Source: an uncultured Oscillibacter sp. (GTDB lineage Bacteria; Bacillota; Clostridia; Oscillospirales; Oscillospiraceae). Taken from it: a stretch of 20,957 nt of DNA. This document shows positions 6,442 through 13,201 of the stretch, one piece after another. Made by a program: the position numbers and the translations under genes. The stretch lies in NCBI GenBank assembly GCA_900551885.1, contig URXS01000025.1, positions 1 through 20,957 on the forward strand. The letters run 5' to 3'. The notes under the pieces were generated by a model. That model saw only the letters and a program-made list of their open reading frames with translations, searched no databases and was not told the origin of the DNA. Each line of letters begins with the position of its first letter. Position 1 is the stretch's first letter.

Positions 6442-7128
6442 ATGAAAAAAGTATTGGTCCTGGAGGACGAATCCAGCATCCGCAGCTTTATCGTCATCAA
6501 TCTGCGCCGGGCCGGTTACGATGTCATCGAGGCGGAGACCGGCGAAGAGGCTCTGGAGCAGCTGAAGGAGAACCCGGATGTGAAGGTTGCCCTGCTGGAC
6601 ATCATGCTACCCGGCATCGACGGATTTGAGGTCTGCCGCCGGATCCGGGCCACCAACACCAAGATCGGCATCATCATGCTGACGGCCCGGTCCCAGGAGA
6701 TGGACAAGGTGACCGGCCTCATGACCGGCGCCGACGACTATGTGACCAAACCCTTCTCCCCGGCGGAGCTGACCGCCCGGGTGGATGCTCTGTTCCGCCG
6801 GGCCGGGGGCGAGGAGCCGGTGCAAAGCGGCGAGATCCGCCAGGATCCCTTCCTGCTCAATACCCGGAACCGGACCCTGGAGAAAAACGGCCAGCGGATC
6901 AAGCTGACCCAGGTGGAGTACTCCATCATGAAAATGTTCATGGAGAACCCTGGTAAGGCCCTGTCCCGGGAGGAGATCCTGGACATGGTCTGGGGTCGGG
7001 ACTACTTTGGCGAGCTGAAGATCGTGGACGTGAACATCCGCCGCCTGCGGCTGAAGATCGAGGACAACGTGCAAAACCCCACCTATATTACAACCGTTTG
7101 GGGCTATGGGTACAAGTGGGGATTTTGA
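6442..7128 (+). CDS. OmpR/PhoB-family response regulator
   Basis: A 228-residue two-component regulator. The receiver domain (1-115) has the acidic pocket E8-D9-E10, the phospho-acceptor Asp53 in LLDIMLPG, Thr81 in MLTAR and Lys103 in YVTKPFSP. The C-terminal winged helix (about 130-228) contains LTQVEYSIMKMFMENPGKALSREEIL and ends VWGYGYKWGF, typical of OmpR/PhoB DNA-binding domains. The start follows AAGGAG. It should be phosphorylated by the histidine kinase downstream and bind DNA as a dimer, with targets unknown. Its last 64 bases are repeated at 7290-7353 with only synonymous differences, so the present stop codon lies at the edge of an insertion that separates it from its kinase. Confidence 0.95.
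   Translation: MKKVLVLEDESSIRSFIVINLRRAGYDVIEAETGEEALEQLKENPDVKVALLDIMLPGIDGFEVCRRIRATNTKIGIIMLTARSQEMDKVTGLMTGADDYVTKPFSPAELTARVDALFRRAGGEEPVQSGEIRQDPFLLNTRNRTLEKNGQRIKLTQVEYSIMKMFMENPGKALSREEILDMVWGRDYFGELKIVDVNIRRLRLKIEDNVQNPTYITTVWGYGYKWGF
7065..7128 (+). repeat. Direct repeat copy 1 (3' end of the response-regulator gene)
   Basis: These 64 bases encode the last 20 residues and stop of the regulator. The same segment recurs at 7290-7353 with 59 of 64 bases identical. The five differences (ACC/ACA, GTT/GTG, TAT/TAC, AAG/AAA, TTT/TTC) are all third-position and synonymous. Confidence 0.95.
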
Positions 7129-7289
7129 AAGAGCCTGCCCGCACGTTGTCCGGGACCCCGCAAAGCGGGGCGGGCCGTTAGGCCCGTACAAGTGTTTTCG
7201 CCATGGGCGGAAACCTTGGCGCAAGGCGGAATTCACTTCCGCCGCGCAGGAAAAATAGGGGCCCCCAGCCCGCGGTGTGGGCTGGGGAG
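7129..7289 (+). repeat. Hairpin-rich insertion between regulator and kinase genes
   Basis: This 161-base block lies between the two copies of the regulator tail and holds a row of hairpins: CCCCGC/GCGGGG (7156-7170), CGGGCC/GGCCCG (7171-7186), CCTTG/CAAGG (7214-7226), GGCGGAA/TTCCGCC (7225-7243) and CCCCAGCCC/GGGCTGGGG (7263-7287). GCACGTTG at 7141-7148 is the reverse complement of CAACGTGC at the start of each tail copy. No transposase is encoded. It looks like a small non-autonomous palindromic element of the MITE/REP kind. Presence elsewhere in the genome cannot be judged here. Confidence 0.7.
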
Positions 7290-7353
7290 CAACGTGCAAA
7301 ACCCCACCTATATTACAACAGTGTGGGGCTACGGGTACAAATGGGGATTCTGA
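7290..7353 (+). repeat. Direct repeat copy 2 (second regulator tail, not part of the present CDS)
   Basis: This copy would encode the same final 20 residues and stop as the regulator. It lies 225 bases (75 codons) downstream of copy 1, in the same frame, and the frame between the two stop codons has no other stop. It is followed directly by the leader of the kinase gene, so it is probably the original end of the regulator gene. Confidence 0.9.
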
Positions 7354-7397
7354 GCGCCCCCTGAGACGGCAAAGACCACCGGAGAGGAGGACAGACC

Positions 7398-8840
7398 GTG
7401 ACCGAAGACGAGAAGACAAAAAAGTGGAAAGCCCTGCGGGTCCGCGGTCTGCGCCAGCGGTGGATCGTCAACACCATCATGCCTGTGTTGGTGCTGTTGG
7501 TGCTGATCGTGACGCTGTTTTCCGCCGGTGTGTCCAGCTATTATTACAGCAGCGTCCGGGACGGACTGGAGAAGCAGGCCCAAGCCATGGCCGGCGCCTT
7601 TAACGACTATTTCATGACCAGCTACACGGAATACTACCAGATGGCGGTCCAGACCATTGACAGCTTTGAGGACAAGAGCCGGATCGAGTTGCAGTTCATC
7701 GACAGTACCGGCAGTATTCAGGCCTCCACCTCCGGACTGAAGGCCGGTACGTTCCCGGGGACCAACGATATCCGCCAGGCCATTCAGGACGGGGAAATGC
7801 GGCCTTATCAGGGCCGTGACCCGGAGACCGGTGAGAACATCCTCTCCGTTTCCTACCCCTTGATGTTCAACGGCAAGGTGGTGGGGGTCATGCGGCTGGT
7901 GACGTCCCTGCGGGCGGTGAACCGGCAGATCATCATGGCCGTCATGGCGATTCTGGCTGTGGCGGTGATCTGCATGGCCCTGGTGGTGATCTCCAACCTG
8001 CTGTTCATCAATAATGTCGTGGAGCCGGTGGCGGTGGTCACCGAGGCCGCCAAACGGATCTCGGCGGGCAGCTACGGAATCCGTATCGAAAACAAGTATT
8101 CCGACGAGCTGGGGGAACTGGTGGACAACATCAACGACATGTCGTTGAAGATCGGCCGCAACGAGAAGATGAAGCAGGAGTTCATCTCCTCCGTTTCCCA
8201 CGAGCTGCGCACGCCTCTCACCGCCATCAACGGCTGGGGCGAGACGATTCTGGAGGACCCCACCGGCGACCCGGAGCAGCTTCGCCGGGGCATCCGCATC
8301 ATCCTCAACGAGTCCCGGCGATTGTCCACCATGGTGGAGGAGCTGCTGGAATTCTCCAAGATGGAGGATGGCCACTTCACCCTGCGGATCGAGGAGGTGG
8401 ATCTCCAGGCGGAATTCGAGGACGCCATTTTCACCTACCGGGAGCTGTTCCGGCAGGAGGGCATTGAACTGGAGTATCGCACCGGCACCACGGAGCTGCC
8501 GATGATCCAGGGCGATCCGGAGCGGCTGAAGCAGGTGTTCTGCAACGTACTGGACAACGCCGCCAAGCACGGTGGCTCCGGCAAGCGGATTTCCACCTCC
8601 GTCACCCGGGAGGTCAACGACGCAGTGGTCCGGGTCCGGGACTACGGCCCCGGCATCCCCGAGGCGGAGCTGCCCTTTATCAAGCAGAAGTTCTACAAGG
8701 GCTCCTCCAAGGCCCGGGGCAGCGGTATTGGCCTGGCGGTGTGCGATGAGATCATCAAGCTCCACAACGGTACCTTTACCATTGAAAACGCCGTAGGCGG
8801 CGGCGCTGAGGTCACGATTCGTCTGCCCATCCAGGCGTGA
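7398..8840 (+). CDS. Sensor histidine kinase (HAMP-HisKA-HATPase)
   Basis: A 480-residue membrane kinase. The first membrane segment is at about 24-45 (IVNTIMPVLVLLVLIVTLF) and the second at about 178-202 (IIMAVMAILAVAVICMALVVI). They enclose an extracytoplasmic sensor domain of about 130 residues without a recognised ligand motif. A HAMP linker (EPVAVVTEAAKRISAGSYGI) follows. The HisKA box SVSHELRTPLTAI carries the phospho-acceptor His268. The ATPase domain shows the N box (NVLDNAAKHG), G1 (RDYGPGIPEAE) and G2 (GSGIGLAV). The start is GTG with GGAGAGGAGG (7381-7390) seven bases upstream. It pairs with the response regulator, from which it is separated by the repeat insertion. The input signal is unknown; the upstream lipoprotein is a candidate accessory sensor. 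Confidence 0.94.
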   Translation: MTEDEKTKKWKALRVRGLRQRWIVNTIMPVLVLLVLIVTLFSAGVSSYYYSSVRDGLEKQAQAMAGAFNDYFMTSYTEYYQMAVQTIDSFEDKSRIELQFIDSTGSIQASTSGLKAGTFPGTNDIRQAIQDGEMRPYQGRDPETGENILSVSYPLMFNGKVVGVMRLVTSLRAVNRQIIMAVMAILAVAVICMALVVISNLLFINNVVEPVAVVTEAAKRISAGSYGIRIENKYSDELGELVDNINDMSLKIGRNEKMKQEFISSVSHELRTPLTAINGWGETILEDPTGDPEQLRRGIRIILNESRRLSTMVEELLEFSKMEDGHFTLRIEEVDLQAEFEDAIFTYRELFRQEGIELEYRTGTTELPMIQGDPERLKQVFCNVLDNAAKHGGSGKRISTSVTREVNDAVVRVRDYGPGIPEAELPFIKQKFYKGSSKARGSGIGLAVCDEIIKLHNGTFTIENAVGGGAEVTIRLPIQA

Positions 8841-8855
8841 TTTGAAAAAAATAAT

Positions 8856-8869
8856 CGAACAAGTGTTTG
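8856..8869 (+). promoter_or_regulatory. LexA (SOS) box upstream of the DUF1385-prmC-recA-recX operon
   Basis: CGAACAAGTGTTTG fits the Gram-positive LexA/DinR consensus CGAAC-RNRY-GTTYG/C at every defined position. It overlaps the probable -35 element of the operon promoter, where bound LexA would block RNA polymerase. The operon includes recA, a classic SOS gene. Confidence 0.82.
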
Positions 8870-8895
8870 CTTTTGACCAATACTTGTGCTATACT
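8867..8895 (+). promoter_or_regulatory. Promoter of the DUF1385-prmC-recA-recX operon
   Basis: TTGCTT (8867-8872), a 17-base spacer and TATACT (8890-8895) lie just ahead of the DUF1385 gene. No terminator separates this from the kinase stop at 8840, so some read-through from upstream is possible. Confidence 0.65.
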
Positions 8896-8919
8896 ATCAA
8901 CCATTAGAAAGGGAATTCC

Positions 8920-9891
8920 ATGGCAGAACAGAAATCCTGCGCCTTCCGCACCAGCATCGGCGGACAGGCGCTGATCGAGGGTATCCTGATGCGGGGCCCG
9001 GAAAAGCAGGCCATCGTGGTCCGGGACCAGTCGGGCCAACTGGTGGAAAAGGTGGAGGAGCTGCGGCTTATCAAGGACCGCTATCCCGTTTTGGGCCTGC
9101 CCCTGGTGCGTGGCACCGTGAACTTTCTCTCGGCGATGGTCAACGGCGTCAAGGCGCTGATGTACTCCGCCGACTTCTACCCCGACGAAGAGGCCACGCA
9201 GCCCTCCAAATTTGAGCTGTGGCTGGAAAAGCACCTGTCCAGCAAGAAGCTGGAGAGCGCCATTGTGGCGCTGGCGGTGGTGCTGGGCGTGGGGATGTCC
9301 ATTGTGCTGTTCATGCTGCTGCCCACCTTCCTCACCGGCGGGTTGCTGCACTTTTTCCCGGACTTCCCCATGTGGGGCCGGAACCTGATCGAAGGCATCC
9401 TGAAAGTGCTGATCTTCCTGGTGTACCTGATCTTCTGCTCCAGACAGAAGGACATCTACCGGGTGTTTCAGTATCACGGGGCGGAACACAAGACCATCTT
9501 CTGCTATGAGGCGGGCCTGCCGCTGACGGTGGAGAATGTCCGCATCCAGCCCCGGCACCATCCCCGCTGCGGCACCAGTTTCCTGTTTGTGGTCATCATT
9601 GTGTCTATCCTGGTGTCCAGTGTGGTGTTCGGTATCTGGCCCATCACCAATGTGTGGCTGCGAACGGTGGCGCACCTGATTCTGCTGCCCCTGGTAGTGG
9701 GCATCACCTATGAGTTCAACCGCTGGGTGGGCCGCCATGTGCAGGACAACGCCCTGGCCAAATTCCTGACCAGACCGGGCCTGTGGATGCAGAACTTCAC
9801 CACCAATGAGCCCGATGACTCCATGATCGAGGTGGCTATCCGCTCCCTGGAGTTGGTGCTGCCAGAGGAAAAGGGCAAGGATGCGTGGTAA
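8920..9891 (+). CDS. DUF1385 family membrane protein (YqhQ-like)
   Basis: A 323-residue protein starting with the family hallmark IGGQALIEGILMRGP (about 13-27), followed by the LGLPLVRGTVNF segment. Hydrophobic stretches at about 112-137 and 160-178 and a further pair (FLFVVIIVSILVSSVVFGIWP; LILLPLVVGITYEFNRWVGRH) indicate a multi-pass membrane protein. Conserved YHGAEHKTIFCYE and HPRCGTSFLFVV blocks, with His, Glu and Cys, are typical of DUF1385 (PF07136) and may be functional, but the biochemical role of the family is not settled. In many Firmicutes it neighbours prmC, as here. AAAGGGA lies before the ATG. It is the first gene behind the LexA-type operator, so it may be induced with recA during DNA damage. 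Confidence 0.92.
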   Translation: MAEQKSCAFRTSIGGQALIEGILMRGPEKQAIVVRDQSGQLVEKVEELRLIKDRYPVLGLPLVRGTVNFLSAMVNGVKALMYSADFYPDEEATQPSKFELWLEKHLSSKKLESAIVALAVVLGVGMSIVLFMLLPTFLTGGLLHFFPDFPMWGRNLIEGILKVLIFLVYLIFCSRQKDIYRVFQYHGAEHKTIFCYEAGLPLTVENVRIQPRHHPRCGTSFLFVVIIVSILVSSVVFGIWPITNVWLRTVAHLILLPLVVGITYEFNRWVGRHVQDNALAKFLTRPGLWMQNFTTNEPDDSMIEVAIRSLELVLPEEKGKDAW

Positions 9892-9968
9892 TGGAACGTG
9901 GGCCGCTGGGTTCGACAAATTCCCGAGAGACCTCTGTTTTTTCAACATTTTGAGTACGGAGCGTAGTC

Positions 9969-10835
9969 ATGGCCATCACCTATAACAACTTGTATTTGGA
10001 TATTCGCCAGCAACTGCGGCGTGCCGGCATTGAGGAGGCCACTCTGGAGGCAAGGGAGCTGGTGTGCTTCGGTACCGGCAAGAGCCGGGAGCAACTGGTC
10101 CGGGACGGAGGGCTGTACGCCTCCCCGGAGCTGGAGAATCGGGTGCGGGAGCTGGTGGACCGGCATCTGGCCGGAGAGCCGGTGGCGTATCTGATCGGGG
10201 AGTGGGAATTTTACGGCCTGCCCCTGGACATCTCTCCGGAGGTGCTGATCCCCCGGCCGGATACGGAAGTGGTGGCGGAGCAGGCCATCGGTTACGTCAA
10301 GACCCTGGGCGATTGCCGGGTGCTGGACCTGTGCGCCGGCAGCGGTTGCATCGGTCTGGCGGTGGCCGCCCAGGCGCCCCAGGCCCGGGTGGTGCTGGGC
10401 GAGTGGTCCGACGGGGCCCTTCGCATCTGCCGCCAGAACATCCGCCGCAACAGCCTGACGGGCCGGGTGGTGCCCATGCGGGCCGACGCCCGGGAAAAAC
10501 CGGAGAAATCCCTGGGGGAGTTTCAGTGCATCGTCTCCAATCCCCCGTACATCCCCAGCGGCGACATCGCCGGGCTGGACGTGTCGGTGAAGGACTATGA
10601 GCCCCACCTGGCCCTGGACGGCGGCCGGGACGGGCTGGACTTCTACCGGAGCATTTCCGAGAAGTGGAAGGAGGCTCTGGTGCCCGGCGGGCGGCTGTAC
10701 TTCGAGGTGGGTATCGGCCAGGCGGACAGTGTGCTGCGGATCATGCGGACCCAGGGCTTCGGGGATATCCAGGTAGTCAAGGACCTGCGGGATGTGCCCC
10801 GGGTGGTGTTCGGTACCCTCTGTACGGAGATTTGA
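9969..10835 (+). CDS. prmC: Peptide chain release factor N5-glutamine methyltransferase
   Basis: A 288-residue SAM-dependent methyltransferase that methylates the Gln of the GGQ motif in release factors RF1/RF2 and so speeds translation termination. The N-terminal helical release-factor-binding domain spans about 1-90. The segment EFYGLPLDISPEVLIPRPDTE, the SAM-binding motif VLDLCAGSGCIGLAVA and the catalytic NPPY in SNPPYIPSGD all fit PrmC. GGAG lies about nine bases before the ATG, 77 bases after the DUF1385 stop. prfA, often adjacent in Firmicutes, is not in this window. recA follows after 54 bases. Confidence 0.95.
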   Translation: MAITYNNLYLDIRQQLRRAGIEEATLEARELVCFGTGKSREQLVRDGGLYASPELENRVRELVDRHLAGEPVAYLIGEWEFYGLPLDISPEVLIPRPDTEVVAEQAIGYVKTLGDCRVLDLCAGSGCIGLAVAAQAPQARVVLGEWSDGALRICRQNIRRNSLTGRVVPMRADAREKPEKSLGEFQCIVSNPPYIPSGDIAGLDVSVKDYEPHLALDGGRDGLDFYRSISEKWKEALVPGGRLYFEVGIGQADSVLRIMRTQGFGDIQVVKDLRDVPRVVFGTLCTEI

Positions 10836-10889
10836 CGGGCCCTTTGGCCCTTTCGGGAATATTGAGAATGTTTGCAGGAGGAAGAGAAG

Positions 10890-11996
10890 ATGGCAAGAGA
10901 CAAGGGACCCCTGCCCAACACGGCACCGGCGGATGACAAGAAAAAGGCCATTGACACGGCCATGGCCCAGATTGAGAAAATGTACGGAAAGGGCTCCATC
11001 ATGCGCTTCGGCGACAAGGCGGAGCTGAATGTGGACTATATTCCCACCGGCTCCCTGGCCCTGGATGTGGCTTTGGGAATCGGCGGCCTGCCCAAGGGCC
11101 GGATCGTGGAGATCTATGGGCCGGAGTCCTCCGGTAAGACCACACTGGCCCTGCATGTGGTGGCGGAGGCCCAGAAGCGGGGCGGCGAAGTGGCCTTCGT
11201 GGACGCCGAGCACGCCTTGGATCCCACCTATGCCCGGGCACTGGGCGTGAAGGTGGAGGACATGCTGATCTCCCAGCCGGACACCGGCGAACAGGCCCTG
11301 GAGATCACCGAGGCCCTGGTCCGCTCCGGCGCCATCGACGTGATCGTGGTGGACTCTGTGGCGGCTTTGGTGCCCCGGGCGGAGATCGAGGGCGAGATGG
11401 GCGATAGCTACGTGGGCCTTCAGGCCCGGCTGATGAGCCAGGCCCTGCGGAAGCTGACCGGCGCCATCGGCAAGACCAACTGCATCGTCATCTTCATCAA
11501 CCAGCTCCGGGAAAAGGTGGGCGTCATGTACGGCAACCCGGAGGTCACTACCGGCGGCCGGGCACTGAAGTTCTACTCCTCCGTCCGCATCGACGTGCGG
11601 CGGATCGAGGCTCTGAAAAACGGCAGCGAGATCATCGGCAACCGCACCCGGGCCAAGGTGGTCAAGAACAAGGTGGCGCCCCCCTTCCGGGAGGCGGAGT
11701 TCGATATCATGTACGGCCAGGGCATCGCCCACGAGGGCGAACTGATCGATCTGGGCGTGAAGCTGGACTTGGTGCAGAAGTCCGGCTCCTGGTTCTCCAT
11801 GGGGGAGACCCGCATCGGCCAGGGCCGGGAGGCCGCCAAGAAGTACCTGCTGGAGAACCCGGAGGTGGCGGAGAAGCTGGAGGCCGATATCCGCAAGAAC
11901 TTCGATAAGCTGATGAGCAACCAGGACCGCATCGCCGCCAGAGCCGCCGGGCGGGCGGTGGATGTGAACGCCGACGACTTCAACGATGCGGATTGA
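10890..11996 (+). CDS. recA: Recombinase RecA
   Basis: A 368-residue ATP-dependent strand-exchange protein that also triggers LexA self-cleavage. Walker A GPESSGKTT is at residues 77-85 and Walker B VIVVDSVAAL follows. The DNA-binding loop regions (EIEGEMGDSYVGLQARLMSQALRKL and the INQLREKVGVMYGNPEVTTGG region) are intact. The C-terminal domain ends in acidic residues (VNADDFNDAD). The ATG at 10890 is preferred over an in-frame TTG at 10872, because AGGAGG (10876-10881) sits eight bases before it. No LexA box is seen immediately upstream, so SOS control would come from the operon promoter at 8856-8895. A small GGGCC/GGCCC hairpin (10840-10853) precedes the gene but lacks a good T run. recX overlaps its 3' end. 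Confidence 0.98.
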   Translation: MARDKGPLPNTAPADDKKKAIDTAMAQIEKMYGKGSIMRFGDKAELNVDYIPTGSLALDVALGIGGLPKGRIVEIYGPESSGKTTLALHVVAEAQKRGGEVAFVDAEHALDPTYARALGVKVEDMLISQPDTGEQALEITEALVRSGAIDVIVVDSVAALVPRAEIEGEMGDSYVGLQARLMSQALRKLTGAIGKTNCIVIFINQLREKVGVMYGNPEVTTGGRALKFYSSVRIDVRRIEALKNGSEIIGNRTRAKVVKNKVAPPFREAEFDIMYGQGIAHEGELIDLGVKLDLVQKSGSWFSMGETRIGQGREAAKKYLLENPEVAEKLEADIRKNFDKLMSNQDRIAARAAGRAVDVNADDFNDAD

Positions 11997-12612
11997 CCGG
12001 ATCGAATCGTCCAGGCATAAAAAGGGCCGGGTGCTGGTGTTTCTGGAGGACGGCGCCTGCCTGAAGATCACGGAGCAGGAGCTGCTGGACTTCGGCCTGC
12101 GGAGCGGGGACGAGTTGTCTCCTGCGCTGCTGGCAAAGCTGAAAGAGGCTGCCGGCATTTCCAACACCAAGGCCACCGCTGCGGACCTGATCGGCAAGCG
12201 GGCCATGAGCCGGGCCGGTCTGGAGAAAAAGCTCCGGGAGAAGGGGGCCAGCCAGGCGGAGGCCCGGTACGCCGGGGAGTGGCTGGAGGCCATCGGCGCC
12301 CTGAACGACGTCGAGTATGCCGCCATCCTGGTCCGGCACTACGGCCAGATGGGCTACGGCCCCCGGTACGTGCAGGAAAAGCTGCGGGAAAAGGGCGTGC
12401 CCCGGGAGCTGTGGGAGGACGCCCTGGAGGAGCTGCCGGAGGCGGCGGAGCAGATCGACCGATTCCTCTCGTCCAAGCTCCGGGGTCGGGACCCGGACCC
12501 GCGGGAGAAGAAGCGCCTCACCGACGCCCTGCTGCGCCGGGGCTACGGCTGGGGCGACGTGAAGGCGGGCTGGAGCCGTTACGGCGCGGAAGTATCCGAC
12601 GACGAGCCGTAG
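11986..12612 (+). CDS. recX: RecX-family regulatory protein
   Basis: A 208-residue protein with the three-helix RecX repeats: RAMSRAGLEKKLREKGASQAEARYAGEWLEAIG (about 71-103), LNDVEYAAILVRHYGQMGYGPRYVQEKLREKGVPRELWEDAL, and a third, weaker repeat near the C-terminus (KKRLTDALLRRGYGWGDVKAGW). RecX binds RecA filaments and restrains them. The ATG lies inside the last codons of recA (11-base overlap in a different frame), which suggests translational coupling and matches the common recA-recX pairing. The 3' end overlaps the convergent small gene at 12579 by 34 bases. An N-terminal segment of about 65 residues is beta-rich, as in other Clostridia RecX proteins. Confidence 0.93.
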   Translation: MRIDRIESSRHKKGRVLVFLEDGACLKITEQELLDFGLRSGDELSPALLAKLKEAAGISNTKATAADLIGKRAMSRAGLEKKLREKGASQAEARYAGEWLEAIGALNDVEYAAILVRHYGQMGYGPRYVQEKLREKGVPRELWEDALEELPEAAEQIDRFLSSKLRGRDPDPREKKRLTDALLRRGYGWGDVKAGWSRYGAEVSDDEP

Positions 12613-12860
12613 GGCAGCGCCGAGAGCATCAGGTGGACGCCCCACCGCAGACCCTGGAGAAAGGCCGCTTCCTCCTGCCAACTGTTGGCCCGGTACTCCG
12701 CGGCCTGATACCGCTCCACAAAGCGCGGCCCCATGGTCTGCGTCCATTTGCGCTCCAGCTCCTGCAGTTCCTGCTGTGCGGCTTGGATGCGGGGGTCGGC
12801 TGGAGGTTTGGTGGCGTCCAGGGCCAGATAGAAGAGCTGGGTGAGAAACGCATCGTTCAT
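12579..12860 (-). CDS. Small helical hypothetical protein (DUF6809-like)
   Basis: A 93-residue, probably all-helical protein. The pattern of an N-terminal short helix, a charged coiled-coil middle (QAAQQELQELERKWTQTMG) and a C-terminal FLQGLRWGVHLMLSAL segment resembles the small DUF6809 proteins of Clostridia, but this is a tentative visual match. A strong AAGGAGG lies upstream of the ATG. It is divergent from the XRE repressor and has its own TTGACT/TATACT promoter holding one of the two operators, so it is very likely controlled by that repressor. Its 3' end overlaps the end of recX, suggesting it arrived after the recA-recX operon. Role unknown; phage or mobile-element remnants often have this layout. 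Confidence 0.68.
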   Translation of the reverse strand: MNDAFLTQLFYLALDATKPPADPRIQAAQQELQELERKWTQTMGPRFVERYQAAEYRANSWQEEAAFLQGLRWGVHLMLSALPYGSSSDTSAP

Positions 12861-12872
12861 GTTGGACCCTCC

Positions 12873-12901
12873 TTACAAAAAATCACTTTAAGTGATATAA
12901 T
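12873..12901 (+). promoter_or_regulatory. Promoter of the XRE-rimO-pgsA operon
   Basis: TTACAA (12873-12878), a 17-base spacer and a consensus TATAAT (12896-12901). The spacer is almost wholly occupied by operator 1. Confidence 0.75.
12882..12896. promoter_or_regulatory. Operator 1 (perfect palindrome) of the XRE switch
   Basis: ATCACTTTAAGTGAT is a perfect 7-1-7 palindrome within the spacer of the plus-strand promoter. A near-identical copy lies 28 bases away, centre to centre. Paired palindromes between divergent genes, one of which encodes an XRE repressor, are the usual form of an autoregulated repressor operator. Confidence 0.85.
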
Positions 12902-12902
12902 G

Positions 12903-12931
12903 AGTATATATCGCTTAAAGTGATAAGTCAA
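12903..12931 (-). promoter_or_regulatory. Promoter of the divergent DUF6809-like gene
   Basis: On the minus strand TTGACT (12931-12926), a 17-base spacer and TATACT (12908-12903) form a strong sigma-A promoter. The spacer holds operator 2, mirroring the plus-strand arrangement. Confidence 0.8.
12910..12924. promoter_or_regulatory. Operator 2 of the XRE switch
   Basis: ATCGCTTAAAGTGAT repeats operator 1 with a single arm mismatch (CGC for CAC). It occupies the spacer of the minus-strand promoter and lies downstream of the plus-strand start site, so bound repressor could act on both transcripts. Confidence 0.85.
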
Positions 12932-12941
12932 GAGGTATTTC

Positions 12942-13184
12942 ATGCGGACCGTTATCATATTGAAAGATCGGGCCTGTGCGCTCCGAAAAGCTGCCGGCCT
13001 GAGCCAAAAGGAACTGGGGGACGTGCTGGGCCTGTCTCAAAATGCTATCAGCACCATCGAAAGCGGCAGCCGGGGCACCACCATTGAAAAGCTGGTGCTG
13101 CTGGCGGAGTTTTTCCATGTCTCCACAGACTATCTCCTGGGCATTACCGACGACCCCGCCTGGCGGGGCCAACCACTGGAATGA
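12942..13184 (+). CDS. XRE-family helix-turn-helix repressor, phage-repressor type
   Basis: An 80-residue protein that is essentially one HTH_3 (Cro/C1) domain: LKDRACALRKAAGLSQKELGDVLGLSQNAISTIESGSRGTTIEKLVLLAEFFHVSTDYLLG, with the recognition helix around SQNAISTIESG. No oligomerisation or metabolite domain follows. AAGAGG lies before the ATG. The two palindromes upstream are its likely operators, giving control of itself and of the divergent small gene. Its stop codon lies next to rimO: TGA overlaps an ATG, and the better rimO start is 18 bases further on. There is no terminator, so rimO and pgsA appear to be read from the same promoter. It could be a captured mobile-element repressor. Confidence 0.9.
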   Translation: MRTVIILKDRACALRKAAGLSQKELGDVLGLSQNAISTIESGSRGTTIEKLVLLAEFFHVSTDYLLGITDDPAWRGQPLE

Positions 13185-13185
13185 A

Positions 13186-13194
13186 GGGAAGGGA
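13186..13194 (+). promoter_or_regulatory. Ribosome site that decides the rimO start
   Basis: GGGAAGGGA lies seven bases ahead of TTG (13202). The alternative in-frame ATG at 13181 lies upstream of this site and has no Shine-Dalgarno sequence of its own. Confidence 0.6.
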
Positions 13195-13201
13195 CCCTAT
13201 T

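Noticed and set aside
7290..7603. Copy 2 of the regulator tail, or the overlapping 108-codon frame from 7277, as a separate gene
   Set aside because: The tail copy has no start or ribosome site of its own, and the 108-codon frame runs into the kinase gene in another frame.
8873..8895. TTGACC as -35 of the DUF1385 promoter
   Set aside because: It is only 11 bases from TATACT, too short for a sigma-A promoter. TTGCTT with a 17-base spacer fits better.
10840..10853. GGGCC/GGCCC hairpin before recA as a terminator
   Set aside because: The stem is only five pairs and is followed by TTTC rather than a T run. It is more likely harmless or a weak attenuator.
10872..10889. TTG start giving a longer RecA
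   Set aside because: The TTG lies upstream of the AGGAGG that serves the ATG at 10890; the extra residues MQEEEK are not part of RecA.
9942..12326. 794-codon minus-strand open frame
   Set aside because: It is antisense to prmC, recA and recX, all of which are certain. It is Gly/His/Leu-rich without domains, so it is a codon-bias artefact.
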